DNA of 64,000 nt from an uncultured Lachnospiraceae bacterium (lineage in GTDB: Bacteria; Bacillota; Clostridia; Lachnospirales; Lachnospiraceae). Position 1 is the first letter of the stretch, and every line of letters starts with the position of its first letter. The DNA is taken from assembly GCA_948470335.1 (NCBI GenBank), contig CAOKOL010000007.1, positions 1 through 64,000 on the forward strand, written 5' to 3'. This document shows positions 41,158 to 51,082 of this stretch, piece after piece. The translations under genes and the position numbers were made by a program. Under the pieces are notes generated by a model, which was not told the DNA's origin, did not search any database, and saw only the letters and a program-made list of their open reading frames with translations.

Positions 41158-41982
41158 CTATTTTAACTGCCCTAAAAATTCTTCAAAACAGACCCCGTCC
41201 GTAAGCGGAATCTCCATCTCCTGAGAACGTATGATACATTTTTTCACAAATTTTGCGGCTTTTTTTACAGATACGGCAAAGTCCACGCCATTCACCGCAT
41301 CTGCGGCGATTATGGAAGCAAACAGATCTCCGGTACCGCAGCGGCACTGTCCTGCGCTCCGGGTCCGGCACAGACGGAACGGACGGCCTTTCTGATAAAT
41401 GCCGTTGGCGATAAAGTCTCCCTGGCGGATTCCCGTAATAACGATTTTCTCCGGCCCCATAGCCGCCAGGTTTCCGGCCATCTCCTCATACTGTTTCCCG
41501 GTAAAACGGCCTGTTCCGTAAGGCGTGTCTGTCAGAATACACAGTTCGGTTACATTCGGCGTCAAAAGATCCGCCTGCGCGGCCAGCTCTTTCATCCGGT
41601 CGCAGAGCGCCGGCGTATAGGTAATATACGCTTTCCCGTTATCCCCCATCACCGGATCAATGATTACCGTTGTCTCTGGCCCTCCAAAATCCCGGATAAA
41701 GTCCCCTACGATTCGGATCTGCTCCGTCGAGCCCAGAAAGCCTGTGTAAATTCCGTCAAAATCCAGTCCCAGCCGCTTCCACTTTTCGATATAGGCAGGC
41801 ATCCTGTCCGTGTAATCGTCAAAAAAATATTGGGGATATCCGGTATGATTGGAAAAAACCGAAGTGAGAACCGGACAGCACTGTACCCGCATGGCAGAGA
41901 TCACAGGAAGGGCGACTGTCATCGAACAGCGCCCGTATCCTGATAAATCCTGAATTACCGCAATTTTTTTCTGTCTGCTCAT
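41158..41982 (-). CDS. Pyridoxal/pyridoxamine kinase
   Basis: A 274-residue ribokinase-fold kinase of PdxY/PdxK type. Opening IAVIQDLSGYGRCSMTVALPV contains the vitamin-binding Ser/Gly loop. DPVMGDNGKAYITYTPA is the family signature. LTPNVTELCILT and RCGTGDLFASIIA carry the anion hole and catalytic Asp. It phosphorylates vitamin B6 vitamers to make PLP. It is directly downstream of an ECF transporter S component, fitting a B6 salvage pair. ATG 41982 has AGAGG upstream. Confidence 0.88.
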   Translation of the reverse strand: MSRQKKIAVIQDLSGYGRCSMTVALPVISAMRVQCCPVLTSVFSNHTGYPQYFFDDYTDRMPAYIEKWKRLGLDFDGIYTGFLGSTEQIRIVGDFIRDFGGPETTVIIDPVMGDNGKAYITYTPALCDRMKELAAQADLLTPNVTELCILTDTPYGTGRFTGKQYEEMAGNLAAMGPEKIVITGIRQGDFIANGIYQKGRPFRLCRTRSAGQCRCGTGDLFASIIAADAVNGVDFAVSVKKAAKFVKKCIIRSQEMEIPLTDGVCFEEFLGQLK

Positions 41983-42004
41983 CCCGATTCCTCTAAAAAG
42001 GATT

Positions 42005-42607
42005 TTATTTTGCCAATTGCCGGAATAATCCGCTCCGCAGCATGATTTTTCTCAAAGCCACATAGACCAGAACAGAAACCACCAGAGAAGTAATGGCATT
42101 GATGCTGGTGGAAAGAACGTTCCAGGTCAGAGTAAGCTCCGCCGCAGGCCTGCCGATAATCAGCAGCTTATAGTAATATCCGAGAAGGGGATCAAAAATC
42201 ACATTAAACAGCAATCCGCAGGCCGCGGCCAGCGTAGAATAGAAAACCACTCTTTTCTCATCCGCCGTCTCATTGATCCGCCCGATCTTATGCGCGACCA
42301 GACCGGTAATCAGACCGATGCAGAATTTTAAAATAAAGGTTTTCGGCGCGTAGACGATGTAAATGGGATCCAGCAGATCGCCGATGGTCATACCGATCGC
42401 GCCGCCCAGACCGCCGTATACGCCGCCCAGCATCAAAGCGCCCAGCACACAGACCGCATTGCCCAGATGAATCGAAGTGGCGTCCCCTCCCGGCAGACTG
42501 ATCTTTATCTGTAAAAATGTAAATACCACATAGGACAATGCCGCAAACAGACCCGTAAGCGCAATTTTTTCCACACTGATTTCTTTTGATTTCACATCTG
42601 ATTTCAT
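42005..42607 (-). CDS. ECF transporter substrate-binding (S) component, possibly for vitamin B6
   Basis: A 200-residue integral membrane protein with six hydrophobic segments, the size of an ECF S component. Landmarks are KIALTGLFAALSYVVF and the helix GNAVCVLGALMLGGVYGGLGGAIG, typical of S components that bind the EcfT scaffold. No energising module is nearby, so it would use a shared one. Linkage to pyridoxal kinase suggests a B6 vitamer as substrate (inference). ATG 42607 is chosen for AGGAGG 9 bases upstream. Confidence 0.82.
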   Translation of the reverse strand: MKSDVKSKEISVEKIALTGLFAALSYVVFTFLQIKISLPGGDATSIHLGNAVCVLGALMLGGVYGGLGGAIGMTIGDLLDPIYIVYAPKTFILKFCIGLITGLVAHKIGRINETADEKRVVFYSTLAAACGLLFNVIFDPLLGYYYKLLIIGRPAAELTLTWNVLSTSINAITSLVVSVLVYVALRKIMLRSGLFRQLAK

Positions 42608-42758
42608 ACTATGATGCCTCCTGTTCTTATGCTCTCCGAATATCATTCCGGCTCATCCTGAACCGCAGTTTCTCAAAAACAGATCTATTTTTTATTGAAG
42701 GTATCATAGCATTAATCTGCCCCTTTAAAAATATCCAATTTTCAATATTATTAAAGGG

Positions 42759-44765
42759 TCAGTTTTCGTCCGGGCTGCTTTCCGGCATCACAATCCTGTC
42801 GTGGAAAATCTCTGGAAAATCTCCGTAATATTGATCGAACATCTGCCGTATATATATAATATCCTCCTCTTCAAAGGCCGTAATCCGCTCATAGAGATAA
42901 GCCGTCACGCCGTTGTCCAGGGCATAGGAACCGATCTGCCGGAAATGCTCCGCCAGCGGTCCTCCGTATAAAATCTCCTCATTCAGCATCACCACGGTCC
43001 GCTGACCATCCTTTAACAGATGATACTGGGACGGATCGGTAACAATCAGGTAATCGGCGCTTAAAAAGGACTGGGGAAATCCGTCCCGCAGATCCACGTC
43101 ATAGGTGCCCAGAAGCCCCGGAACACTCTCCAGCTTTTCCGGCAGCTCACAGTGGCGCAGCACCTCGAAATTCAACGTATCGGAGCTGGCAATACAGTAG
43201 ACTGTCTTTCCGTTTCCCGATGTGCTTTGGCTCCAGCTAACCTGCCCCTCCTCATTGCCCAGCAATCCGTTCAGATCCGCCGTCATCTGCCGGATCTGCT
43301 CCAGGTCGTGGCGCACCTGAGGCTTTCTGATCTGGGAAGAACAGAGATAAGACACCGGCGCCGGAAGGCGAAAATCCAGAAAGCAGTTTAAAAACTGAAA
43401 CGCCAGCAAAGCGGCAGCCACAATCACGCCCGGCCGGCTCCTGCGTTCCGCCAGGTACTGAAAGCCGGTCAGCGCCAGCATCGTAACCGCGGGGATAATC
43501 ACATAGTATTGCTGAATATACAGATCCAGGATATAGAATACCGCCACCGACGTCACGACGATCTGCACGGTCAGAAACAGCCCAAACCGTTTCAGCGCCG
43601 GCTTTGAAAGGAGCTGCCACAGCCCCAGCGCCGCCAGCACCAGAACCACACCGCCAAACGACTCCATCGCCATCACGAAATTTTCCGCCACACCGCCTGT
43701 GCGGTAGGCGCTGTATTGCAGGCTGTGGTCGATCAGCAGGCTCATCTCCACAAATCCATGGCATAAAAGCATCCCGGCAGCCGTAAACAGGCCCGTACAC
43801 GCCAGATTTTTGAAAAATTCCACCGGCTCCCTTTCCCGTGCCCCGAAATAAGAAAGCAGCACCGCCGCCACATATCCCACCCCGAAGGGTCCGAAATATC
43901 TTCTGGACACCATGGCGCCCATCACCGCGGCAAAAACGAAAAAGCAGAGGCCTGCGTCAAACTCCTCATAGTATTTCCCGTCTGCCATCAGAGCAATCGC
44001 CAGCACGGAAAACAAAAGAGCCAGAGAATCGCCGAAGCCTTCCACGATAATAATCAGAAACATCGGCGTCAGCACCACTTCCAGACAGCCAAGAAAATAA
44101 CCCGGACGAATCTTTTTCAGAATCAGTTCCAGAACCAGAATGGAAGGTACGGAAAACAGATTCCACACCCACAGAATAAAACTCAGGAACGAAATCCCTG
44201 TCAGCTTCATGGGAAATGACAGAAAGAGAGAGATCAGCAGATTGTAATCCGCATGATTCACCGTATACCAGGTCCAGTGGACCGCGTCCAGCGGGTCGGC
44301 ATACAGAGCGTTCATAAAATTGATCGTGCGTTTCCAGTAAGCCGACTGGTCCCAGAACCGGATATAATTTTCGGAGCAGACGAAAAGAACCAGAAAGAGG
44401 TTGGTCAGTAGCACAAAAGCGACGATTCTGAGCACCTCCCGGCGCTCTAACGCCAGCAGGCAGTCCCACAGCCCGGTTATCACAAGGACATCCCAGGTAA
44501 AAACCGCAAGGGCGGCACACACCCCTCCGGCAGTCAGCAGACCGCCGGACAGCGGAAAAAATTGTTCCATGGAAAACAGAGCATAAGGGATTTTTCCGAT
44601 CAGCATCCCCAAAAGAATCACTCCGCCGATGATGCCGATCTGCCAGAGCCATGGCAAACAGTTTCCGGCCCCCGGTCTTCTTTTTCCGAATGTTATTCCT
44701 CTGGTTTCCTTTCTTCTCATTCCTGTCATAGCTGTTCTTCTCCCATTATCGTATTGACCGGTCAT
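42759..44765 (-). CDS. Polytopic GT-C-like membrane protein of the surface-glycan cluster
   Basis: A 668-residue protein with about 12 hydrophobic segments and an extracytoplasmic C-terminal domain, the layout of GT-C glycosyltransferases that use lipid-linked sugars. The first outer loop carries CSENYIRFWDQSAYWK, where the Asp could be catalytic (inference). I cannot name the sugar or acceptor. The start is uncertain: ATG 44765 is used, but ATG 44729 with GGGAG upstream is possible. It is the last gene of a five-gene minus-strand unit. Confidence 0.7.
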   Translation of the reverse strand: MTGQYDNGRRTAMTGMRRKETRGITFGKRRPGAGNCLPWLWQIGIIGGVILLGMLIGKIPYALFSMEQFFPLSGGLLTAGGVCAALAVFTWDVLVITGLWDCLLALERREVLRIVAFVLLTNLFLVLFVCSENYIRFWDQSAYWKRTINFMNALYADPLDAVHWTWYTVNHADYNLLISLFLSFPMKLTGISFLSFILWVWNLFSVPSILVLELILKKIRPGYFLGCLEVVLTPMFLIIIVEGFGDSLALLFSVLAIALMADGKYYEEFDAGLCFFVFAAVMGAMVSRRYFGPFGVGYVAAVLLSYFGAREREPVEFFKNLACTGLFTAAGMLLCHGFVEMSLLIDHSLQYSAYRTGGVAENFVMAMESFGGVVLVLAALGLWQLLSKPALKRFGLFLTVQIVVTSVAVFYILDLYIQQYYVIIPAVTMLALTGFQYLAERRSRPGVIVAAALLAFQFLNCFLDFRLPAPVSYLCSSQIRKPQVRHDLEQIRQMTADLNGLLGNEEGQVSWSQSTSGNGKTVYCIASSDTLNFEVLRHCELPEKLESVPGLLGTYDVDLRDGFPQSFLSADYLIVTDPSQYHLLKDGQRTVVMLNEEILYGGPLAEHFRQIGSYALDNGVTAYLYERITAFEEEDIIYIRQMFDQYYGDFPEIFHDRIVMPESSPDEN

Positions 44766-44780
44766 ATGTTTCCCGGCAGC

Positions 44781-46955
44781 TTATTCCTGCGCAAACACGA
44801 GGATTTCATAGACCGACCAGTTCCACCCTTCCTCATCCTCCGGTTCCTCCAGGATCAGGCGGATATTTTTACAGGATACGGGCTCGGCAAAGGTAAATTC
44901 CACCTGCCCTGCGGACGCAGCCTGCCGTTCGGTAAAGGTTTCTCCGTCCTCGGAGGTATAAATTTTCAAATGCCTGGGGTGATCCTCGTAAAAAAACAGA
45001 TCCAGCCGGAAGCCGGTTACCGGGTAAACCTGATCCAGCACAATATCAAAGGCCATACCCGCCTGCTGGGGTTCTCCGCTGTTCCAGCGGGTAGAGGAAT
45101 CCCCGTCCGCCGCCAGCGCACCTTCCGCCGGATTCACATTGGCCTGTACCTTCTCAAAGGACTGATAATCCAGCACCCGCTCCTCTTTTCCGGCAATCCG
45201 ATAGACATAAATATGAAATTCTCCGCAGTTTAACACATCCTCCACATGCCAGGCCGCCGCGCCGAAACGGTCGGCGCAGATCCGTTTCAGATACTCCATG
45301 GGATTGTCGTCTCTCGTCAGGAGAAACACATGGTCATCCGTCGCCAGACTTTCCGTAACGGAATCGATCCCATGCCGGGCCAGCTTTTCCTCTGACAGCG
45401 GAGAAAACGCCATCCAGTCTCCCATACGCATATAATTGACATCCCGTCCCACAGGCCGGCGGTTGGTAAAATGCACCTGCCCCGTATGAGCGGACAGGCT
45501 GTATACGTCCGCAAAATAAAAGTTGTCGGGATGGTCCAGGCAGTATGCCTCGATCAGATCCGCCATATCTCTGGCATCCTGTCCCCCTTTCGCCTCCGCC
45601 GCCGCCCGGTCAAAGCTGCTCCAGGAAAGCAGGGCGGCAATGCCGAAAAACAGTACCCGGTCCCACAGGTACCCATATCGCTCCCAGTTTCTGCCCCAGG
45701 CCATTTTGCAGAGAAGAAACGCCGTCACAAAGCTGCACAGATGCAGACAGTACCCTACCCGCTCCGGCAGACGGCCGCCATATCCAAGAGCCAGCCACAG
45801 CGCGCCCTGCAGACAGACCGCGCCCAGCCAGAACAGCAGACCCGCTCTTTTTTTCCGGCAGATCAGCAGCCATAAAAGTACCAGCCACAAAAACACCGCC
45901 GTACCGCTTAAATATCCGTAGATTGACGGAGAAAAATTTTCCCCGGCCAACCGGATACCTTTGCGGAGCCGGGCCGCCGCGGAAAACTGCCGGCGGTAGC
46001 GCTGACCTGCCAGCCTGTCCATCTGCCGGAAAGTCTCCTGACTGACAGAATCGTCGGCCAGCATATTCGCTTCGCTGATAGCCTGAACCGTGTCGGCGGA
46101 CAGACCCAGCGTTTCATAAAGCTCCCGGCTTTCTTCATAGACCGGCACCTCATAAAAATCATACACATTGCTCCGGCTCTGATTATAAGAGAGATAATCC
46201 TTCCACTCCTGAGAGCCGTAGGCCAGACGGTCCGCCGTAAAAACTGCCAGACAGAGCACTCCGGTCAAAAAAACCAGGCGAAGGCCTTTGAACACCCCTT
46301 CTTTTTTCTCCTTATAAAAAAACAACGGCAGCGCAAAAGCGCCCGTGATACAAAATACCTCAATCCGTACACAGAGACAGAGCGCCGCCAGCGCCGCTGT
46401 CACCAGGTCTTCCCGGACGGTTCTCCCTTCCGCCCCTTTGGGTCCCATGCCATACCAGAACAGCGCGGCGGCGCCCAGAGAAGCCGCACAGGTACTGAAC
46501 TGAACACGCACCGCCTGAGGAAGCCACAGAATCGTATACAGAAGCAGGTATGCCGCTGCCGCCGGAAAACCATTCCCCAGAAAACATCGCCTGCCGCCGG
46601 CCTGGCTCCCCGCCGAACCGCCTGCTGCACCGTTATAGAGGAAAATCCCCGAAAGCATCACCCACATGGACAGCACATGGCAGCCTGTCAGCGCAATCCC
46701 GTACCACTCGATTCCCGGCCATATCCGATACAGGCTTTTCAGTGCAAATCCCAACGGATACAGCACAAAAATCAGATGGCCGTCCGGCGTCCCCGTATAA
46801 GCGCCTGAGGCAATGTCTCTCATATTGATATCATCATTGATGGCATAGGAAAACCCGATCTGTTTCCACACCGCCAGAAAATAAACCGCCGTAATCAGGA
46901 ATGCCAGACCGATTCCGCAAATATACGCTTTTCCGCAACCCTTTTTCAATCTCAT
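44781..46955 (-). CDS. Polytopic membrane protein with C-terminal discoidin-like domain (surface glycan)
   Basis: A 724-residue protein with about ten membrane helices. The N-terminal region has INDDINMRDIASGAYTGTPDGHLIF, a pattern repeated in its paralogue at 48065-49915. Beyond the membrane part, the last ~130 residues (EGALAADGDSSTRWNSGEPQ) form an F5/8-type C (discoidin) carbohydrate-binding-like domain, which the paralogue lacks. Probably an envelope glycosyltransferase or glycan modifier; no catalytic residue is certain. The ATG overlaps the stop codon of the glycosyltransferase gene 46952-48004 by ATGA; that gene starts to the left only in coordinate terms, since transcription runs right to left. 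Confidence 0.72.
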   Translation of the reverse strand: MRLKKGCGKAYICGIGLAFLITAVYFLAVWKQIGFSYAINDDINMRDIASGAYTGTPDGHLIFVLYPLGFALKSLYRIWPGIEWYGIALTGCHVLSMWVMLSGIFLYNGAAGGSAGSQAGGRRCFLGNGFPAAAAYLLLYTILWLPQAVRVQFSTCAASLGAAALFWYGMGPKGAEGRTVREDLVTAALAALCLCVRIEVFCITGAFALPLFFYKEKKEGVFKGLRLVFLTGVLCLAVFTADRLAYGSQEWKDYLSYNQSRSNVYDFYEVPVYEESRELYETLGLSADTVQAISEANMLADDSVSQETFRQMDRLAGQRYRRQFSAAARLRKGIRLAGENFSPSIYGYLSGTAVFLWLVLLWLLICRKKRAGLLFWLGAVCLQGALWLALGYGGRLPERVGYCLHLCSFVTAFLLCKMAWGRNWERYGYLWDRVLFFGIAALLSWSSFDRAAAEAKGGQDARDMADLIEAYCLDHPDNFYFADVYSLSAHTGQVHFTNRRPVGRDVNYMRMGDWMAFSPLSEEKLARHGIDSVTESLATDDHVFLLTRDDNPMEYLKRICADRFGAAAWHVEDVLNCGEFHIYVYRIAGKEERVLDYQSFEKVQANVNPAEGALAADGDSSTRWNSGEPQQAGMAFDIVLDQVYPVTGFRLDLFFYEDHPRHLKIYTSEDGETFTERQAASAGQVEFTFAEPVSCKNIRLILEEPEDEEGWNWSVYEILVFAQE

Positions 46956-48004
46956 TTCTTTCGTCCGTTTCCCATCTTCTCGACCCTTTCGTCAAACTGC
47001 CGCTCAAACCACCGATAAACAGACCCGTTTACCGGTTCCGTCTTCCACTGGTTATGCCAGTGATGGGCGTAAGCGCCCGGAAAAAAGCGCTGCTCTTCCA
47101 GCGTAAAGGGCGGATCTTCTTCTTTCAGTACCGGACTGGTGAAAAACTCGTCAAAACTGTGAATCCAGCCCGGCTCCTCCTTTTTTTTCTGCCACAGCGG
47201 GTCAAAAAAAGCCGACGGATAGACGATGTAAGAGGAAAGCCCTCTGTCCTGATAGGCGAACAGCCGCCATGGCCGGAAGGTTTCCAGTTCCAGCGCCTTA
47301 CTGGTAATCCTCTCATTCAGCAGACTGCCCTGTTTCAGATACAGCAGCGCATTATTCGCATAGGGCTGCCGCTCCCAGGTGTAGCAGAATTCTCCGGCCG
47401 CCAGCACCGGCAGCAGGCTTTTTAAAAACAGTACGTCCAGGTCAAAATAGACGCCGCCTCTTTTATACAGCTCCAAAAGCCGGAATCCGTCCGCCCGGAA
47501 AGTCATCTCCGGACCATGGAACATCCAGCCGGCCTTTTCATAAGGCGTTCCCTGAATCTCCTGGTCCGCATCGAAGGGCAGTACTTTAATAAACGGGAGC
47601 AGCGGTTTTAAATATTCGTTGTCCTCGTACCCCTCATAGCCTTTTTCCCCGTCCAGCCACAGCCAGATTTCCGCGGATGCCGGCGGCTGGGTGCAGAGAC
47701 AGGATTTGATGGAAAATGCCTGTTTCTCTCCGATCTCCCCGCACCAGTAGGAATGAAATACCGTCTTCTCCCCCGGTCCGGGCCAGGACAGGCACACCCG
47801 GCTTCCCCATTTTTTCCGGAACATCTCCGGCAGAATCCGGTCATATGCGCCGGAAGCCAGACGTTCCATGGCATAACCGTTGTCCTCGTACATCCGCCGG
47901 TCTTTCAGCACGGTCCAGCGGCCCAGCTTCCGGTTATTGCCCACATACTGCCTGTTTTTTTCATAATAGTCATCCCAAAACGACTCGTCGCGATACAGTT
48001 CCAT
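46952..48004 (-). CDS. DXD-type sugar transferase (capsular polysaccharide/GT32-like)
   Basis: A 350-residue soluble glycosyltransferase. The donor-binding core is RADGFRLLELYKRGGVYFDLDV with the DxD metal motif (FDLDV) at about residue 175, preceded by FHSYWCGEIGEKQ and EIWLWLDGE typical of the Gly_transf_sug/GT32 fold. The C-terminal half has AHHWHNQW, common in this family. It transfers a sugar from a nucleotide donor in the cytoplasm. It lies between the two paralogous membrane proteins. Confidence 0.82.
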   Translation of the reverse strand: MELYRDESFWDDYYEKNRQYVGNNRKLGRWTVLKDRRMYEDNGYAMERLASGAYDRILPEMFRKKWGSRVCLSWPGPGEKTVFHSYWCGEIGEKQAFSIKSCLCTQPPASAEIWLWLDGEKGYEGYEDNEYLKPLLPFIKVLPFDADQEIQGTPYEKAGWMFHGPEMTFRADGFRLLELYKRGGVYFDLDVLFLKSLLPVLAAGEFCYTWERQPYANNALLYLKQGSLLNERITSKALELETFRPWRLFAYQDRGLSSYIVYPSAFFDPLWQKKKEEPGWIHSFDEFFTSPVLKEEDPPFTLEEQRFFPGAYAHHWHNQWKTEPVNGSVYRWFERQFDERVEKMGNGRKK

Positions 48005-48064
48005 TCTTATTTTCTACCCTTCGGCTCGCCGCCGCGGTTTTACCGGCTTACCGGCCTTCCCCTG

Positions 48065-49915
48065 TCACGGCCTGCGCAGCGCAAACCGGTACACATCCAT
48101 CGCCTCATTGTTCTGTAAAATCCTGTCTTCCACGGTCATCTCCGCGTCATACCCATGGCGGACATAATATTCCAGCAGATAATTCATATCATAATAATCC
48201 CGGCAGAGAATCCGTATATTCCCTTTTGTCAGAATATCCTCCGGCAGATTTTCAATCCCCTCCGCCGCCAGCTTTTTCTCATACATGGGACTGAATGCCA
48301 GCCAGTCCCCCAGCGGCAGATAATTCAGCTCCTCCGTCTCGTCGCAAAGAGTAAACACATCGGTGTAGCCGACAATGGTATAGACATCCGCCAGAAAAAA
48401 CTGATCCGGGTGCCGGTTACAGTAATCCAGCATAATCTGATAATTTTCCACCGCCGCCAGCGCCGGACGAACCGTATGTCCGATCCATTTGTATGCACTG
48501 ACAAGCAGAGACAGCGCTGCCGGAACTGCCGTCAGACAGAAGAGCATTTTGTTCTTTCCGCCTCTGGGGATTCCGTTCCACCGGGCCGCGCCATCAGACT
48601 GCCGTCTGACACCGAACTGTCCGGCGGCCGACAATCCGGACTGGAGATACACCCCTGTCACCGACAAAAGACCGCACAGATGCAGCGACTCCGCCACCCG
48701 TTTGGGCAGCCGCCCGCCCATCCCCAGGGCAACCCACAGCACCGCTTCCGCCGCTGCCAGCGCGAACACGGTAAAAAATGTGCGGCGGTCTTTCTTTACC
48801 GCCGACCAGAACAGCACCCAGCCAAACATCAATGCCGCCACCTGATCCAGCGGCTTGCATCCGTTCTGCACCGCCCCTTCCCAGGCCAGCCTGAGTCCAG
48901 CGCCGATCCGTTCTTTTAAAGACTGCGCAGCCCGGTTCACCTGATCGCCGTATTCCGCAATTTGATATAAATGTTCCGTGTCCAGATCTTCATCCACCAC
49001 CAGATTGTACCGCACCAGCGCCTGCCAGGTATCCTGACTGACCCCGATGGATTCATAAAATTCCCTGTGTTCCTCATAATCCGCCGGTCCGCAGTAATTA
49101 TAAATCACGGACCTGGCATCCGCATCCGCGAGAATCCGTTCCCATTCCTGACTGCCGTAAGCCGCCCGGTCCAGCATCCGGGACAGGCCCACCAGAAGAA
49201 ACAAAACGACAGGCAGCACCAACTGTTTAACGGTCTGCTTTCTGTCCTGCTCCCCAAGCAGTGCCATTCTGTTCAAAAACAGCACCGCCGCAAAAGGCAT
49301 CAGCATATAAAAAACCGAATCCCGCAAAAGATAAGACAGCCATGCCAGCACCACCGTCACGGCGGCGCTGCCGGCACTCTCCCCTTTCTCCTGCCTGCTG
49401 CCGGACCCATACCAGAACAGCGCCGCGGCCCCGGCCATCGCTGCCACGGTCGTATAGGTAAAAGCCAGCATCCGAAGCAGCCAGGCCGCCGTATACCCGG
49501 CCATCACCATAGCCAGAAAAAAACATTTCCCTTTCCAGGTTTCCCATATCCGAAGACAGCGGTAAAGGATCAGCGCAAGGCAGAGCAGATTAATCCCGGC
49601 CATCACGATACCATACCAGTCCCAGCCGGGCAGCAGCATATACAGCTCCCGGATCAGAAGCGCAAAGGGATATTTGATAAAGATCACATGGGCGTCCGGC
49701 GTCCCGTTATAAACGCCGGACAGTACCTCTTTCATAAAACGGTCGTCGTTCATCTGGTACACCCATGAAAAAACCGCCGTGACCGCAGCCCCATAAAGAA
49801 CAGTCACCAGAACGGCGGCAAGGGCGCATTTCTTTTTTCCCCATACATGCCGCTCTCCGCTGTCTATCCGGCCGCTCAAGGTCCCCAGACGGTGATACAC
49901 TCCCGATCCTCTCAT
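48065..49915 (-). CDS. Polytopic membrane protein, paralogue of the discoidin-tailed protein
   Basis: A 616-residue protein with about ten membrane helices. It shares MNDDRFMKEVLSGVYNGTPD with H-V-I-F following, YGSQEWERI and the overall layout with the 44781-46955 product, but ends without a discoidin domain. Both belong to an unnamed clostridial membrane family found with glycan genes. The function is probably glycan assembly at the outer membrane face (inference). The ATG overlaps the stop of the fucosyltransferase-like gene (ATGA). Confidence 0.72.
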   Translation of the reverse strand: MRGSGVYHRLGTLSGRIDSGERHVWGKKKCALAAVLVTVLYGAAVTAVFSWVYQMNDDRFMKEVLSGVYNGTPDAHVIFIKYPFALLIRELYMLLPGWDWYGIVMAGINLLCLALILYRCLRIWETWKGKCFFLAMVMAGYTAAWLLRMLAFTYTTVAAMAGAAALFWYGSGSRQEKGESAGSAAVTVVLAWLSYLLRDSVFYMLMPFAAVLFLNRMALLGEQDRKQTVKQLVLPVVLFLLVGLSRMLDRAAYGSQEWERILADADARSVIYNYCGPADYEEHREFYESIGVSQDTWQALVRYNLVVDEDLDTEHLYQIAEYGDQVNRAAQSLKERIGAGLRLAWEGAVQNGCKPLDQVAALMFGWVLFWSAVKKDRRTFFTVFALAAAEAVLWVALGMGGRLPKRVAESLHLCGLLSVTGVYLQSGLSAAGQFGVRRQSDGAARWNGIPRGGKNKMLFCLTAVPAALSLLVSAYKWIGHTVRPALAAVENYQIMLDYCNRHPDQFFLADVYTIVGYTDVFTLCDETEELNYLPLGDWLAFSPMYEKKLAAEGIENLPEDILTKGNIRILCRDYYDMNYLLEYYVRHGYDAEMTVEDRILQNNEAMDVYRFALRRP

Positions 49916-50985
49916 TCATAAACACCCAAATCCATAATCTCCACATGCTCATAGGCGCCGCCGTTCATCTCCAGCGCCCCGACGGTTCCGCCCACGTACA
50001 CGCCCAACAGACAGTCACATTTCGACAGCAGCACAATATTCGTCAGGTATTCCAATCCTCTCAGATACCTGTCATTCTTCCTGTCAAACGAAATATCTGC
50101 CAGCAGCCTGTCCCCGGTGTCCCCATAACGGGCACACTCCGTAAAAAACACCCGGTCTTTAAAAGCCTCCCGAAACTGCCTCACCGCGTCTGCTTCCTCC
50201 GTGGTAAGAAATATCCCGGTGCAGCCCCACCGCTTCATCAGCTCCCCTGTGCGGGCGATCATCTCCTCTGTCCGTGGCATTACACTGTGGCCGGAGGGCC
50301 TGCGCAGACTGATATCCGTGCCCCGGCATAAAACACCCAGCACTTTTTCCCCTCCGGGAAACAGTCTCTCATACTGCTCCTCGATATGGACCCCCACTTC
50401 CCCGCGAATCCGCATATGTTCCCGGATTATCCGGGTATTATACCGAATTTCTTCCTCAATTTCTTTCTTACGTTCTTTCCCGGCGTCTTCCTCTGAGCCG
50501 GAAGCATCCCCGCCTGTCTCGTTTCTGCCGTTAAAATAATCCAGATACAGCTTTCCCTGCCCTCTTGGATGAGCCTCTTTCGGCGGCATCCCGTCCATCA
50601 GAATCACATTGCGGCTCCGATATGCCTCCTCCAGCGTATAATCCGTCGGCTGATGAAAATAATATTCCCAGGAATTTTCTCTGTGAAGCTTTCCGGGGTC
50701 CAGATACGTATTCGGATAATTTTTCATATCCACCACCGGAATATACCCCTGCTCCAAAGCCAGCTTAATATGGCCCAGCACATGGTTATAGCAGGCGATC
50801 AGGCCCCAGGTATCAATTCTTGAACGGATCACATAAAATGTTCTGTCCGGATTGTTCCCGCCCCGTCCTGCCCTGCACTCCGCCCACTGTTTCTCATAAC
50901 GCCAGGCCCGCAGCCTGCTGACCGGTTTTGTCAGCACCTTATACCATTTCGCCATCCGGACCACGCTCCTTTTCATGCATTTCAT
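49912..50985 (-). CDS. Fucosyltransferase-like glycosyltransferase
   Basis: A 357-residue cytoplasmic enzyme resembling the NodZ/O-FucT (GT23/GT11-like) group. GVLCRGTDISLRRPSGHSVMP carries the basic donor-binding loop (RGTD), IFLTTEEADAVRQFRE the following strand, and NIVLLSKCDCLLGV the C-terminal sugar-nucleotide site. A charged insert at about residues 160-195 looks like a flexible loop. First gene of the surface-glycan unit. ATG 50985 has AGGGG upstream; ATG 50955 with AGGAG is an alternative. Confidence 0.75.
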   Translation of the reverse strand: MKCMKRSVVRMAKWYKVLTKPVSRLRAWRYEKQWAECRAGRGGNNPDRTFYVIRSRIDTWGLIACYNHVLGHIKLALEQGYIPVVDMKNYPNTYLDPGKLHRENSWEYYFHQPTDYTLEEAYRSRNVILMDGMPPKEAHPRGQGKLYLDYFNGRNETGGDASGSEEDAGKERKKEIEEEIRYNTRIIREHMRIRGEVGVHIEEQYERLFPGGEKVLGVLCRGTDISLRRPSGHSVMPRTEEMIARTGELMKRWGCTGIFLTTEEADAVRQFREAFKDRVFFTECARYGDTGDRLLADISFDRKNDRYLRGLEYLTNIVLLSKCDCLLGVYVGGTVGALEMNGGAYEHVEIMDLGVYE

Positions 50986-51082
50986 TTATCCGGCCCCTGA
51001 TGATGCCGCCGGCGCCTTTATCATTAAAAGTTCCTGCTGTGTCTTTTTCACCCCATCATTATAAGCCACATCGCCGCAAAAA

